From assembly GCA_902521075.1 (NCBI GenBank), contig CABYQM010000009.1, positions 1-46,730 of the forward strand: a stretch of DNA of 46,730 nt, in the 5' to 3' direction. Made by a program: the position numbers and the translations under genes. Positions within the stretch are counted from its first letter, which is position 1; every line of letters starts with the position of its first letter. The notes under the pieces were generated by a model. It saw only the letters and a program-made list of their open reading frames with translations, had not been told where the DNA came from and searched no databases. The stretch comes from an uncultured Pelagibacteraceae bacterium (lineage in GTDB: Bacteria > Pseudomonadota > Alphaproteobacteria > Pelagibacterales > Pelagibacteraceae). Below, piece by piece: positions 16,746 to 25,691 of this stretch.

Positions 16746-16889
16746 ATGACTATTTGTTCTTTATCATTATTGGCATTATTTGTTTCAGGAATTGTAATGT
16801 ATCTTTTTAGAGATCCATCTGAGGAAGAAATAAAAAAATTCAATAGCAAAACTCAAGACCGAAGTAACTGGTCAAATATGGGTTTTTAA
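16746..16889 (+). CDS. Small membrane protein (47 aa)
   Basis: Frame from ATG 16746 to TAA 16889. The hydrophobic N-terminal segment MTICSLSLLALFVSGIVMYL is followed by an acidic then polar tail (RDPSEEEIKKFN) ending SNWSNMGF. The pattern is a typical small single-pass membrane protein. It lies between the FG-GAP protein and the cysteine-rich secreted protein, 11 nt before the latter start. Function unknown. Confidence 0.5.
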   Translation: MTICSLSLLALFVSGIVMYLFRDPSEEEIKKFNSKTQDRSNWSNMGF

Positions 16890-16900
16890 ATCATTAATTA

Positions 16901-17602
16901 ATGTACAGTATTAAAAATATAATTAGTCTTATTATATTTGTTATTTTTTTTTCAATTCCAATAAACTCCTCAAATTCTCAAGAAAAAAACTATTATCAAG
17001 ATATTGTTAATGACTGGAATAAAATTTTCCCAGACAGAAATAGAAATGCAGCAGGTCCTAAATTTTTTAAATATATAATTGATAAAGATATCTCTTATGA
17101 AGATTTTGTAGAATATAACAAACTATACTGTGCGGTATCAGGTTCTTTAATAAGTCCAAATGCTGTTCCAGAATATGTTTATTTAGCTGAAAACAATACA
17201 GGCAAAAAGATATGTGGTGAATATTATAGATGCTGCATACCGTGTTCCTGCGATTTAATGAAATATTCAAAAACTACTAAAATGAAACATAAATTTAAAG
17301 GCATAGAAAAAGAATTTTATGTTTTCACAATTGAAAATCCTTGTGGGAAAACAGATTTTCCTGAAAGGGTAAACAAAAAATATTTTTGTAACGGAAATCA
17401 TTTAGATACGAAACAAGTTTCAGTAGTAGATGGAAAACTAGTCATTGGTTTATTACATAAAGCCAAAACCTGCACTCAATATAATGTTAATGCCATAGAC
17501 AGGCACCAGGTGACAGGCAGATATTGCACTCTTCGAAACAATACTCCATTAGATCAGCTTCAGTCAGGCATGGGAGATATATTCATTAAACTTGCAAGAT
17601 AA
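16901..17602 (+). CDS. Secreted cysteine-rich hypothetical protein
   Basis: 233 aa with an N-terminal signal segment (about residues 5-26, IKNIISLIIFVIFFSIPINS). The mature part is rich in cysteine: C77, C105, and the cluster C111-C112-x2-C115-x-C117 in YRCCIPCSCDLMKYS, plus later pairs. This pattern suggests disulfides or a bound metal in the periplasm. Other features are PDRNRNAAGPKFFKYI and a C-terminal GMGDIFIKLAR. I do not recognise the family. No pilin signal or lipobox is present. It is flanked by two small orphan ORFs within the pilin-linked accessory region. Confidence 0.75.
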   Translation: MYSIKNIISLIIFVIFFSIPINSSNSQEKNYYQDIVNDWNKIFPDRNRNAAGPKFFKYIIDKDISYEDFVEYNKLYCAVSGSLISPNAVPEYVYLAENNTGKKICGEYYRCCIPCSCDLMKYSKTTKMKHKFKGIEKEFYVFTIENPCGKTDFPERVNKKYFCNGNHLDTKQVSVVDGKLVIGLLHKAKTCTQYNVNAIDRHQVTGRYCTLRNNTPLDQLQSGMGDIFIKLAR

Positions 17603-17626
17603 TACCAAGATTATATATTCATCAAA

Positions 17627-17896
17627 ATGGTATTGTATAACGAAAAAATTAAACACCTTAGTTGTTCTGATTTAAGGGTATTTTTGAAAAGATTGGTCAA
17701 GGATAAGATAGAAAAAGAATGGACCGAGGACTTCATTGATAATATGAACCTCGTAATAATCCCAAGAATGACAATAAAAAGACGTTATGAGAATAAGGGT
17801 ATAGATATGTCAAGACTGATTGATAATCCTACCTACTATCAGCATGTCAAAAAGAGTGTCGACTCTAGAGGCAATCTTGAATTTAAAGATCGATAA
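17627..17896 (+). CDS. Hypothetical protein (89 aa)
   Basis: Soluble, mixed-charge protein with likely helices (LSCSDLRVFLKRLVKDKIEK, then WTEDFIDNMNLVIIP). No family recognised. By hand count G+C in 17701-17880 is 64 of 180 (about 36%), against 13 of 60 (22%) at 17281-17340 in the previous gene. Its composition therefore differs, in the same direction as the 116-aa orphan at 1322. It stands alone, 24 nt after the preceding stop and 87 nt before the TRAP operon. Confidence 0.65.
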   Translation: MVLYNEKIKHLSCSDLRVFLKRLVKDKIEKEWTEDFIDNMNLVIIPRMTIKRRYENKGIDMSRLIDNPTYYQHVKKSVDSRGNLEFKDR

Positions 17897-17983
17897 TTTT
17901 TTTCCGATACGCCAATTTAATCCCTAGCACTGCATCCATATTTTCTGTAAGCTGTTTTAAAAAAACAAACTTAAGAGGGAAAT

Positions 17984-18958
17984 ATGAACAAATATTTTAA
18001 GATAATTGTTGTTTTATTATCGTCTCTATTTTTAAGTTTCTCAGCAAATTCAACTGAAGTAAAATTTGGACACGTAGGAAAACCTGGATCTTTATTTTCT
18101 GCATCAGTTGATCATTTTGCTAAACTTGCAAATGAGAGATTAGGCAGCAAAGGAAAAGTAACTGTTTTTGGTTCTTCGCAACTTGGTAAAGACAAACAAG
18201 GAATGCAAAAACTAAAATTAGGTACAGTTAACATGTGGTTACCTTCATCAGTAATGGCGTCTATTCATGACGAGTTCGGTGTATTTGATATGCCTTTCAT
18301 TATTAAAGACAGAAATCACATGAATAAAGTTGAAAGCCAAGTTTTACCAGGAATGTTTAAAAATCTTGAAGATAAAACTGGATACAAAGTTATTGCTGTT
18401 TGGGAAAATGGATTTAGACATATCACAAACAACACTAGACCAATTAACACTCCAGGTGACTTAAAAGGAATTAAATTAAGAACACCTAAATCAAAATGGA
18501 GAGTTAAAATGTTCCAATCATATGGTGCAAACCCAACTCCAATGTCTTTCTCAGAAGTATTTACTGCTTTGAAAACAGGAACTATGGATGGACAAGAAAA
18601 CCCATATGCTCAGATTGCTAGTGCTAAATTCCAAGAAGTTCAAAAATATTTATCAATCACAGGTCACGTTTACACTCCTGCTTATGTAACAGTACATAAA
18701 GACCACTGGAGCAAACTTCCTGCAGATGTACAAAGTATTTTAGAGCAAGCTGCTAAAGATACACAAAAATTTGTGTACGCTGAAGCTGCTAATCTTGAAA
18801 AATCTTTATTGGGAGTTATCAAATCAGCTGGAGTTCAAGTTAACGAAGCTGACAAAGGTGCTTTCATTAGTGCAAGTAAAGGAATATACGATCAATTCGC
18901 GTCAGAAGTACCAACTGGTGGTGCGTTAATTGATAAAGTATCGTCTTTAGCAAATTAA
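17984..18958 (+). CDS. TRAP transporter substrate-binding protein (DctP family), system 1
   Basis: 324-aa periplasmic receptor of a tripartite ATP-independent transporter. Signal peptide ~1-23 (FKIIVVLLSSLFLSFSANS). Conserved regions are VKFGHVGKPGSLFSASVDHF, GSSQLGKDKQGMQKLKLGTV, and the carboxylate-binding arginine region KGIKLRTPKSKWR. GTMDGQENPYAQIASAKFQE, typical of DctP proteins, follows. The ligand is probably an organic acid, but the exact one is not determinable. AGAGGGA precedes the ATG, a strong ribosome-binding site. It heads the operon with dctQ, dctM, an enoyl-CoA hydratase and a CoA-transferase. Confidence 0.93.
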   Translation: MNKYFKIIVVLLSSLFLSFSANSTEVKFGHVGKPGSLFSASVDHFAKLANERLGSKGKVTVFGSSQLGKDKQGMQKLKLGTVNMWLPSSVMASIHDEFGVFDMPFIIKDRNHMNKVESQVLPGMFKNLEDKTGYKVIAVWENGFRHITNNTRPINTPGDLKGIKLRTPKSKWRVKMFQSYGANPTPMSFSEVFTALKTGTMDGQENPYAQIASAKFQEVQKYLSITGHVYTPAYVTVHKDHWSKLPADVQSILEQAAKDTQKFVYAEAANLEKSLLGVIKSAGVQVNEADKGAFISASKGIYDQFASEVPTGGALIDKVSSLAN

Positions 18959-18970
18959 CATAATTTGTAA

Positions 18971-18993
18971 CAGGCCCTCTACCAGAGGGCCTG
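18971..18993 (+). promoter_or_regulatory. GC-rich hairpin between TRAP binding protein and membrane genes
   Basis: CAGGCCCTCT (18971-18980) and AGAGGGCCTG (18984-18993) form a perfect 10-bp stem with an ACC loop. It is followed not by T but by an A-run leading directly to the dctQ ATG at 19002. It is therefore not a standard plus-strand terminator. More likely it is an mRNA-stabilising or processing hairpin that lets the binding protein be made in excess over the permease. Confidence 0.7.
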
Positions 18994-19001
18994 AAAAAAA
19001 A

Positions 19002-19511
19002 ATGAAATTGCAAAAATTTATAAATTCTTACGAAAAAATATTAAAACTAATACTGTTTATAATGATGGTAGCATTAGCAGTAACAGTTTTGCTTGGTGTT
19101 ACTTTTCGTTTTGCTGGTAGCGCTTTAGTTTGGTATGACGAGGTTGCAGCTGTTCAGCTTGCTTGGATAACTTATTATGGTTCAGCCTATGCGGCTTTAA
19201 AAGGTTCTCATATAAGTGTTCCAAGTATTTTCAAAGCCTTTCCATTAGCACTTAGAAAAATTTTCTTTGTAGTGTCAAAATTAGTTGTTTATGGTTTTTT
19301 AATATTATTGGCTTACTATGGTTATTTAGTTTTAACTCTTATAACAGGAGAAACCTTAGTAACATTAGAGTGGGTTCCACAACCTTTTGTGCAATCAGTT
19401 ATTCCAATTGCATCATGTTTATTTATTTTATCTGAAACTTTAAGAATTCCTGAAGATTATAAAAATTTAGTTCTTCAAACAACAGGTGACGAGCAAACAG
19501 GAGATATTTAA
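19002..19511 (+). CDS. TRAP transporter small permease subunit (DctQ), system 1
   Basis: 169-aa inner-membrane protein with four predicted helices (about residues 15-35, 45-65, 88-110 and 127-147). It includes the DctQ pattern VWYDEVAAVQLAWITYYGSA followed by KGSHISV. It partners the large DctM permease and the DctP receptor. The ATG immediately follows an A-run and has no Shine-Dalgarno; the hairpin just upstream may control its translation or mRNA level. Its stop overlaps the dctM start by one base (TAATG). Confidence 0.92.
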   Translation: MKLQKFINSYEKILKLILFIMMVALAVTVLLGVTFRFAGSALVWYDEVAAVQLAWITYYGSAYAALKGSHISVPSIFKAFPLALRKIFFVVSKLVVYGFLILLAYYGYLVLTLITGETLVTLEWVPQPFVQSVIPIASCLFILSETLRIPEDYKNLVLQTTGDEQTGDI

Positions 19512-20794
19512 TGATAATTCTTACAATGTTTGCAGTTCTTCTACTTCTTTTATCTATAAATGTACCTATCGCTATTGGCCTTGCAGTAACAACAATTATT
19601 GCAATGGTATTGAAGACAGGAACAAGTTTTTTAATTGATACAGCGATCGTAATGTTTGATGGATCAATGAAGTTTCCATTGATTGCTATTCCATTATTTA
19701 TCTTAGCTGGATCAATAATGAATAGTGCAGGTATTTCTAGAAGATTAATTGCTTTTGCTTCAGCGCTTGTTGGATTTATCAAGGGTGGTTTAAGTATGAT
19801 TAACATTGCTACCTCTATGTTTTTTGCAGAAATCTCTGGCTCTGCAGTTGCAGATGTTGCTGCACTTGGATCTATTTTAATTCCAGCGATGAAGAAAAAA
19901 GGATACCCTGGTCCTTTCGCTGCTGCAGTAACTTCATCTTCAGCGTCTTTGGCGATAATTATTCCACCTTCAATACCAATGATTGTTTATGCGGTAATGG
20001 CTCAAAGTTCAGTAGTACAATTGTTTGTAGCTGGAATTGTTCCAGGAGTAATAGGTGGCTTCTTCTTAATGTTAGCAGCATATATTACTGCAAGACGTAA
20101 AAATTTTCCTGTTGAGGAAACATTTAATATTCCAAATGTTAAGAAAACTGCAAAAGATGCAGCATTAGCATTTTTATTACCAATTATTATCTTAGGTGGA
20201 ATTTTTGGAGGAGTTGTAACTGCAACTGAAGGAGCAGGTTTAGCGGTTGTAGCATCATTAGTTATTGGATTTATTTATAAAGAAATAGATTTTAAAAGAT
20301 TATACGAGTCAGCTTGTGAAGGAGCAATTCAAACAGCTTCAGTAATGTTATTAGTAGCTGCATCTGTATTACTTGGTGAATTTTTAACAATTGAACAAAT
20401 CCCACAAAAAGTTGCAGAGTCAATTATTGATTTTACAAATAATAAATATGCAGTCTTAGGAATACTTAATGTATTTCTTTTAGTAATAGGTTTCTTTTTA
20501 CATTCAGTTGCCGCAATAATTTTAACAGTTCCAATTGTAATGCCATTAGTTAATGCTGTAGGTATTGATCCAGTTCACTTTGGTATAATTGTAACTTTAA
20601 ATTTAGCAATTGGACAACAAACACCGCCAGTAGCAAGTGTACTCGTTACAGCTTGTTCCGTTGCAAAAGCAGACATATGGGATGTAACAAGATCGAACAT
20701 ATCCTTTATATGTGTATTATTAGTATTGTTAATGTTAGTAACTTATGTTCCAGCTATACCAATGACTTTAGTTGAATTTTTTTATAGGAGCTAA
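19511..20794 (+). CDS. TRAP transporter large permease subunit (DctM), system 1
   Basis: 427-aa inner-membrane sodium-coupled translocator with about a dozen hydrophobic segments. Family blocks are NVPIAIGLAV at the N-terminus, FAEISGSAVADVAALGSILI, SSASLAIIIPPSIPMIVYAV, and VTATEGAGLAVVASLVIGF. The C-terminal part has HFGIIVTLNLAIGQQTPPVA. It overlaps dctQ by one base and is followed with no gap by the enoyl-CoA hydratase ATG, so all belong to one operon. Confidence 0.94.
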   Translation: MIILTMFAVLLLLLSINVPIAIGLAVTTIIAMVLKTGTSFLIDTAIVMFDGSMKFPLIAIPLFILAGSIMNSAGISRRLIAFASALVGFIKGGLSMINIATSMFFAEISGSAVADVAALGSILIPAMKKKGYPGPFAAAVTSSSASLAIIIPPSIPMIVYAVMAQSSVVQLFVAGIVPGVIGGFFLMLAAYITARRKNFPVEETFNIPNVKKTAKDAALAFLLPIIILGGIFGGVVTATEGAGLAVVASLVIGFIYKEIDFKRLYESACEGAIQTASVMLLVAASVLLGEFLTIEQIPQKVAESIIDFTNNKYAVLGILNVFLLVIGFFLHSVAAIILTVPIVMPLVNAVGIDPVHFGIIVTLNLAIGQQTPPVASVLVTACSVAKADIWDVTRSNISFICVLLVLLMLVTYVPAIPMTLVEFFYRS

Positions 20795-21577
20795 ATGAGC
20801 AAATTAATTAAAGTAAATAAAAAAAATAAACATTTAGTTGAAGTTGTTATCAATAGACCAGAAAAACTAAATGCAATGACTAAACCAATGTGGATTGATC
20901 TTGGCAAAGTTTTCAAAAAGTTATCTAAAAATAAAAATTTAAGATGTATCATTATAAGAGGAGAGGGTGGTAAATCTTTTTCACCAGGAAATGATATTGG
21001 AGAATTTAAAAAACAAAGATCTTCATCCAAATTAGCAAAATCTTATGGTAAATTTTTACACGGAACACTAGGAGCAATTTTTGACTGTCCAATACCAACA
21101 ATTGCTTTGATTGAAGGAATATGTGTTGGAGGTGGATTAGAAATAGCAGGATGTTGTGACATAAGAATTTGTGGCAAAAGCTCTAGGTTTGGAGTTCCAA
21201 TTAAAAGATTGGGCTTAACAATGGCTGCAAAAGAACTTGAGGTACTTTTAAAAGTAACCAATTACACAACTGCAATGGAAATATTATTTGAAGGAAGAGT
21301 ATTTGGAGCTGAAGAAGCATTTCAGAAGAGGCTAGTTAACAGAGTAGTTAATGATAAAGATGTCGAAAAAGAAGCTTATAAATCAGCTGAACTAATATGT
21401 GAAGGTGCTCCAAAAGTTACAAGGTGGCACAAACAATTTGCAAGAAACATCTTAAAAAATGGAAAAGTCACAGAAAAAATAAATAATCTAGGTTACAAAT
21501 GTTATGATACCCAAGACTTTAAAATTGGATATCAATCTTTCTTAAATAAAACAAAACCAAAATTCAAAAATAAGTAA
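20795..21577 (+). CDS. Enoyl-CoA hydratase/isomerase family protein
   Basis: 260-aa crotonase-fold enzyme. VVINRPEKLNAMTKPMWIDL opens the domain. The first oxyanion-hole region is SFSPGNDIGEF, and the second is ALIEGICVGGGLEIAGCCDI. One of the usual catalytic glutamates may be absent, which would allow hydratase, isomerase or hydrolase chemistry; I cannot pick one. The ATG directly follows the dctM stop, with GGAG at the end of dctM as ribosome-binding site. Next to a class III CoA-transferase, it probably acts on the CoA ester of the compound imported by TRAP system 1. Confidence 0.9.
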   Translation: MSKLIKVNKKNKHLVEVVINRPEKLNAMTKPMWIDLGKVFKKLSKNKNLRCIIIRGEGGKSFSPGNDIGEFKKQRSSSKLAKSYGKFLHGTLGAIFDCPIPTIALIEGICVGGGLEIAGCCDIRICGKSSRFGVPIKRLGLTMAAKELEVLLKVTNYTTAMEILFEGRVFGAEEAFQKRLVNRVVNDKDVEKEAYKSAELICEGAPKVTRWHKQFARNILKNGKVTEKINNLGYKCYDTQDFKIGYQSFLNKTKPKFKNK

Positions 21578-21580
21578 TAG

Positions 21581-22774
21581 ATGACTGCATCATTAAAAGG
21601 CATTCGTGTACTTGAAATGGCACAAATAATGGCTGGTCCTACATGTGGATTACTATTAGCTGATCTTGGAGCAGAGGTAATTAAAATAGAAAAGACACCA
21701 GGTGGAGATGATACCAGAAATTTCTTGCCACCAGAAATTAATGGTGAGTCCGCAGCTTTCATGATGATGAATAGAAACAAGAAAGGTATCGCATTAAATT
21801 TAAAAGACAAAGATGGAATAGAGATATTTAAAACGATGGTAAAAAATTCTGATGTGGTTTTGGAGAATTTTAGAAAAGGGACATTAGAAAAATTAGGAGT
21901 TGGATATGATGTTATGTCAGAAATTAATCCTAAAATCATTTTATGTGAAATATCTGGATACGGTAGAACTGGTCCTTATGCAGATAAAGGAGGATTTGAT
22001 CTAGTCGCGCAAGGAATGAGTGGATTAATGAGTATTACTGGCGAAAGCAAAGATAAACCACCAATGAAAGTAGGTGCACCTATTACAGATATAACAGCTG
22101 GTTTACTTGCGGCTAGTGGAATTTTAGCAGCATTAGTTCATAGAGAAAAAACAGGTGAAGGACAAAAAGTTGATACTTCTTTATATGAAGCTGGTATTGT
22201 TCATACTTACTGGCAGTCTGCTATTGCAGGTGCAACTGGTGAGTCGCCTGGACCTTTAGGTTCAGCACATCCTTTAACAGCTCCTTATCAAGCATTTAAA
22301 ACAAAAGATAAATGGATTACAGTAGGTGCTTCAAATCAAAACACTTGGTTGATGTTACTTAAAGCAATTGGTCGTGAAGACTTGCAAGAAAATGAAAAAT
22401 TTTCATTAAATTTAAATCGAAAACAAAATTTAAAAGAATTAGTTGATATTCTTAACGAAGAACTAATTAAAAAAACTTCTAGTGAATGGTTAAAAATCTT
22501 TGATGATAATGGATTACCATGCGGACCTATTAACTCTATAACAGAAATGTTTAAAGATCCTCAAACAATTGAAAGAGAAATGGTTATTGAAGTAGATAAT
22601 AAAAAAGCTGGTAAAAGTACAGCTATTGGTATGCCAATTAAATTTTCAAAAAGTAAAACAGAAAAATCAAAAGGTGCTCCAAACTTAGGAGAACATACAA
22701 AAGAAGTTATGCAAATCTTTGGTTACAAAGATGATCAAATTGAAGATTTTTATAACAGAAAAGTAATTCTTTAA
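21581..22774 (+). CDS. Class III CoA-transferase (CaiB/BaiF family)
   Basis: 397 aa, normal family length. The start GIRVLEMAQIMAGPTCGLLL is followed by DLGAEVIKIEKTPGGDDTRN and NRNKKGIALNLKDKDG. The conserved catalytic-aspartate region is GAPITDITAGLLAASGILAA. The C-terminal half has LPCGPINSITEMFKDPQ and APNLGEHTKEV. It transfers CoA between carboxylic acids, activating an imported acid before the crotonase step. It starts 3 nt after the hydratase stop. Its stop shares bases with the convergent FAD dehydrogenase stop (overlap 22771-22774). Confidence 0.92.
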   Translation: MTASLKGIRVLEMAQIMAGPTCGLLLADLGAEVIKIEKTPGGDDTRNFLPPEINGESAAFMMMNRNKKGIALNLKDKDGIEIFKTMVKNSDVVLENFRKGTLEKLGVGYDVMSEINPKIILCEISGYGRTGPYADKGGFDLVAQGMSGLMSITGESKDKPPMKVGAPITDITAGLLAASGILAALVHREKTGEGQKVDTSLYEAGIVHTYWQSAIAGATGESPGPLGSAHPLTAPYQAFKTKDKWITVGASNQNTWLMLLKAIGREDLQENEKFSLNLNRKQNLKELVDILNEELIKKTSSEWLKIFDDNGLPCGPINSITEMFKDPQTIEREMVIEVDNKKAGKSTAIGMPIKFSKSKTEKSKGAPNLGEHTKEVMQIFGYKDDQIEDFYNRKVIL

Positions 22775-25674
22775 TTAACAGTTTCAAAAATTTTAAATAA
22801 TAATTCTGAGACATGCTTGCCTTTTTTCTCAGATAAGTCAGATATTTGATGTCTACAGCTCGTACCATTTGCAACTATAAAATCTTTTTCACTACTATTA
22901 TTGATTGCAGGTATTAAAGAAAGATTAGCCATTTTTTTGGAGACTTCATAAGTTTTACTGTCATAACCAAATGAGCCAGCCATTCCACAACAACTAGACT
23001 CTATCATTTTATTATTAATGTTTAATTCTGATAAAAGATTAGTTAGACCCTTCATTCTATCTTGTGATTTTTGATGACAGTGCCCATGGATTAATACATT
23101 TTGATCAAACTTATTAGCTTTAATATTATTGTTATTTCTTATTTGTTCTAAAATAAATTCCTCAAGTAGATAAAATTTATTTTTAATTTGTTCTCTATTA
23201 TTTACATTCTTTAAAGTCTGATACTCGTCGTTAAATGTTAATAAACAGGATGGTTCAATACCTACAACTGGTAAATCAATGTAATTATTTTGGATAACGT
23301 AATCATTAAATCTATTTAGCTCTTCAGATGCTTTGTCTAATTGCCCGTAAGAAATATAAGTTCTGCCACAACAAAGGGGTCTCTTTAATTTATCTTTACC
23401 AAAACTTGATATAACTGCCTGATAACCAAATTTATTTAGTACTTTAATTGCATAAACCAAATTTTCATTTTCAAAGTTAATATTAAATGTATCTGCAAAC
23501 AAAATTACTTTATTTTCTGATACTGTCTGACTGTCGTAAATTTCTCTTAATGCATTCTGGTTTTGAACTTCAGGCATAGACCTTGCTGTTGCAAAACCAA
23601 ACCTTTCAACGATTGTTGAGATTAGTGGTAGGTTTTTAACCTTGTTGAATATAGGAGCAACAATCTTTAATAACCAAATAAGTCTTGGCATATCCGAGAT
23701 GACTCTATCTTTAATTCGCATACTAAATTTTTTATAGTAATGAGAGAGAAACTCAGATTTCATCTTAGCCATATCAACCGACATAGGACATTCTCTTTGA
23801 CAAGCTTTACAGCTCACACATAACTCCATAGTTTCATACATTTCTTTTGATGCAAATGAACCCTCTGGAAGTTGATTAGATAAAGCTAATCTTAAAGTAT
23901 TTGCTCTACCTCGAACTAAATCTTTTTCTTCTTTAGTTACTCTGTATGATGGACACATCACACCAGAATCTAATTTTCTACAAGCTCCATTGTTATTACA
24001 CATCTCAACAGCATCAGAGAATTGACCCCAATTAGACCAATCATAATGTGTATCTATATTTTCTGTTTGATAACCTGATTTGTATCTCATTAGAGATCTA
24101 TCATTTGATTTAAATGGACGAACAATTTTTCCAGGATTTAAAAGGTTTTTACTATCGAACGTATCTTTTATTTCTTCAAATGCATTTGTGATTTTTTTAC
24201 CAAACATCATTTCATGAAATTCTGATCTAACAATTCCATCACCATGTTCACCAGAATGAGAACCTTTATAATCTTTAACCATTTCAAAAGCTTCTTCAGA
24301 TATAGATCTCATGTTTTGTATATCTTTGTCTGATTTCATATTTAAAACTGGTCTTACGTGAAGAGTTCCAACAGATGCATGAGCATAAAACATTCCACTT
24401 GTTCCATATTTTTTAAATATTTCTTTTAATCTAGCTGTGTAGTCAGCTAAGTGTTCTAAAGAAACTGCACAATCTTCAATGAAGGCAACTGGTTTTCTAT
24501 CACCTTTCATTGACATCAAAATATTTAATCCAGCTTTTCTTATTTCAAAAACTTCTTTCTGCTCTGATAGATCTGAATAAAATGAAAATTCGTTTTTTTT
24601 GTTTTGGTTTAAAACTAAATATTCTAGATCCTTTATCTTTTTTTCATATACACTTTTCTCGGTATCTATAAATTCTACCATCAAAACAGCTTCAGGATTT
24701 CCTTTGATATATTTTTTTATACCTCCAGCATATATTGGTATTTCTTTTGCCAAATTTAATAAATTTTGATCCATTAACTCTACACAAGTTGGTTTTAATT
24801 TTACAATCTCTTTTGATAATTCCATTGCTTGATGGAAATTATCAAAGTAGCAGACACCTAAAATTTTATTCTTTGGAATTTCAGATAATTTTAATTTTAT
24901 TTTATTAAATAAAGACAATGTTCCTTCAGAACCAACAAGAAGATTTGATGAATTAAATCCTTCTGGATCAATTAAATCAATGTTATATCCCCCAACTCTT
25001 CTTTGTGTTGTTGGCCAATTAGCGTCAATTTCACCTCCAACCTGTTTTCTCACATCTATGAATTTATCTATGATTTTATAAAGTCTGTCTTGGTTGTTCT
25101 TTGTAGCTAAATAATTCTTATTTATCTGGTCAAAATTAAATATAGAACCATCATCTAATATTGCTTCAATAGCTAATACATTATGAACCATGTTGCCATA
25201 ATATAAAGATCTTGATCCACAGGAATTGTTAGCTGACATTCCTCCAATAGTTGCTCTACTGCTTGTTGAAACGTCTACTGGAAACCAGAGACCATAAGGC
25301 TTCAAATAAGCATTTAGATGATCTAATACGACACCTGGCTGAACCCACACATATTTTTCTTCAACATTAAGTTCTAAAATTTTATTTTGATGTTTGCTGT
25401 AATCGAGTACAACACTTTCGCCAACAGTCTGACCACATTGAGAACTACCACCTCCTCTGGCTAATAAAGGAACAGAATTCTTTTGTGAATACTCCATTAA
25501 ATTTAAAACATCATTGGTATCTTTTGGAAGAACTACACCAAGAGGTTTAATTTGATATACAGAAGCATCGGTACTGTATCTTCCTCTTGAGAATTCATCG
25601 AATAAAGTTTTTCCATCAACTTTACTGCTAATTTCTTTACCAATCTTTTGTATCTGATCTGAATTAAACCGCAT
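22771..25674 (-). CDS. FAD-linked oxidase / Fe-S (CCG domain) fusion, YdiJ-like D-2-hydroxyacid dehydrogenase
   Basis: 967-aa dehydrogenase joining a GlcD-type flavin part to a GlcF-type iron-sulfur part. The FAD-binding-4 domain (~45-220) has ARGGGSSQCGQTVGESVVLD and TIGGMSANNSCGSRSLYYGN. The FAD-oxidase C-terminal domain is ~260-530 (HSGEHGDGIVRSEFHE). The Fe-S part has CNNNGACRKLDSGVMCPSYR and CVSCKACQRECPMSVDMAK. The last ~250 residues carry CCG-type motifs (LCCGRTYISYG, IEPSCLLTF, ESSCCGMAGSFGYDS). Length and order match YdiJ, a D-2-hydroxyglutarate dehydrogenase of about 1,018 aa in E. coli. It is probably membrane-associated, feeding electrons to quinone. Its substrate may be another D-2-hydroxyacid. 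Cotranscribed after the enolase-superfamily gene (17-nt gap). Confidence 0.9.
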   Translation of the reverse strand: MRFNSDQIQKIGKEISSKVDGKTLFDEFSRGRYSTDASVYQIKPLGVVLPKDTNDVLNLMEYSQKNSVPLLARGGGSSQCGQTVGESVVLDYSKHQNKILELNVEEKYVWVQPGVVLDHLNAYLKPYGLWFPVDVSTSSRATIGGMSANNSCGSRSLYYGNMVHNVLAIEAILDDGSIFNFDQINKNYLATKNNQDRLYKIIDKFIDVRKQVGGEIDANWPTTQRRVGGYNIDLIDPEGFNSSNLLVGSEGTLSLFNKIKLKLSEIPKNKILGVCYFDNFHQAMELSKEIVKLKPTCVELMDQNLLNLAKEIPIYAGGIKKYIKGNPEAVLMVEFIDTEKSVYEKKIKDLEYLVLNQNKKNEFSFYSDLSEQKEVFEIRKAGLNILMSMKGDRKPVAFIEDCAVSLEHLADYTARLKEIFKKYGTSGMFYAHASVGTLHVRPVLNMKSDKDIQNMRSISEEAFEMVKDYKGSHSGEHGDGIVRSEFHEMMFGKKITNAFEEIKDTFDSKNLLNPGKIVRPFKSNDRSLMRYKSGYQTENIDTHYDWSNWGQFSDAVEMCNNNGACRKLDSGVMCPSYRVTKEEKDLVRGRANTLRLALSNQLPEGSFASKEMYETMELCVSCKACQRECPMSVDMAKMKSEFLSHYYKKFSMRIKDRVISDMPRLIWLLKIVAPIFNKVKNLPLISTIVERFGFATARSMPEVQNQNALREIYDSQTVSENKVILFADTFNINFENENLVYAIKVLNKFGYQAVISSFGKDKLKRPLCCGRTYISYGQLDKASEELNRFNDYVIQNNYIDLPVVGIEPSCLLTFNDEYQTLKNVNNREQIKNKFYLLEEFILEQIRNNNNIKANKFDQNVLIHGHCHQKSQDRMKGLTNLLSELNINNKMIESSCCGMAGSFGYDSKTYEVSKKMANLSLIPAINNSSEKDFIVANGTSCRHQISDLSEKKGKHVSELLFKIFETVN

Positions 25675-25691
25675 AAAACTTAATTAAAGGT

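Noticed and set aside
18994..19001. Calling the 18971 hairpin a terminator for the plus strand
   Set aside because: It is followed by A residues and a start codon, not by a T-run.
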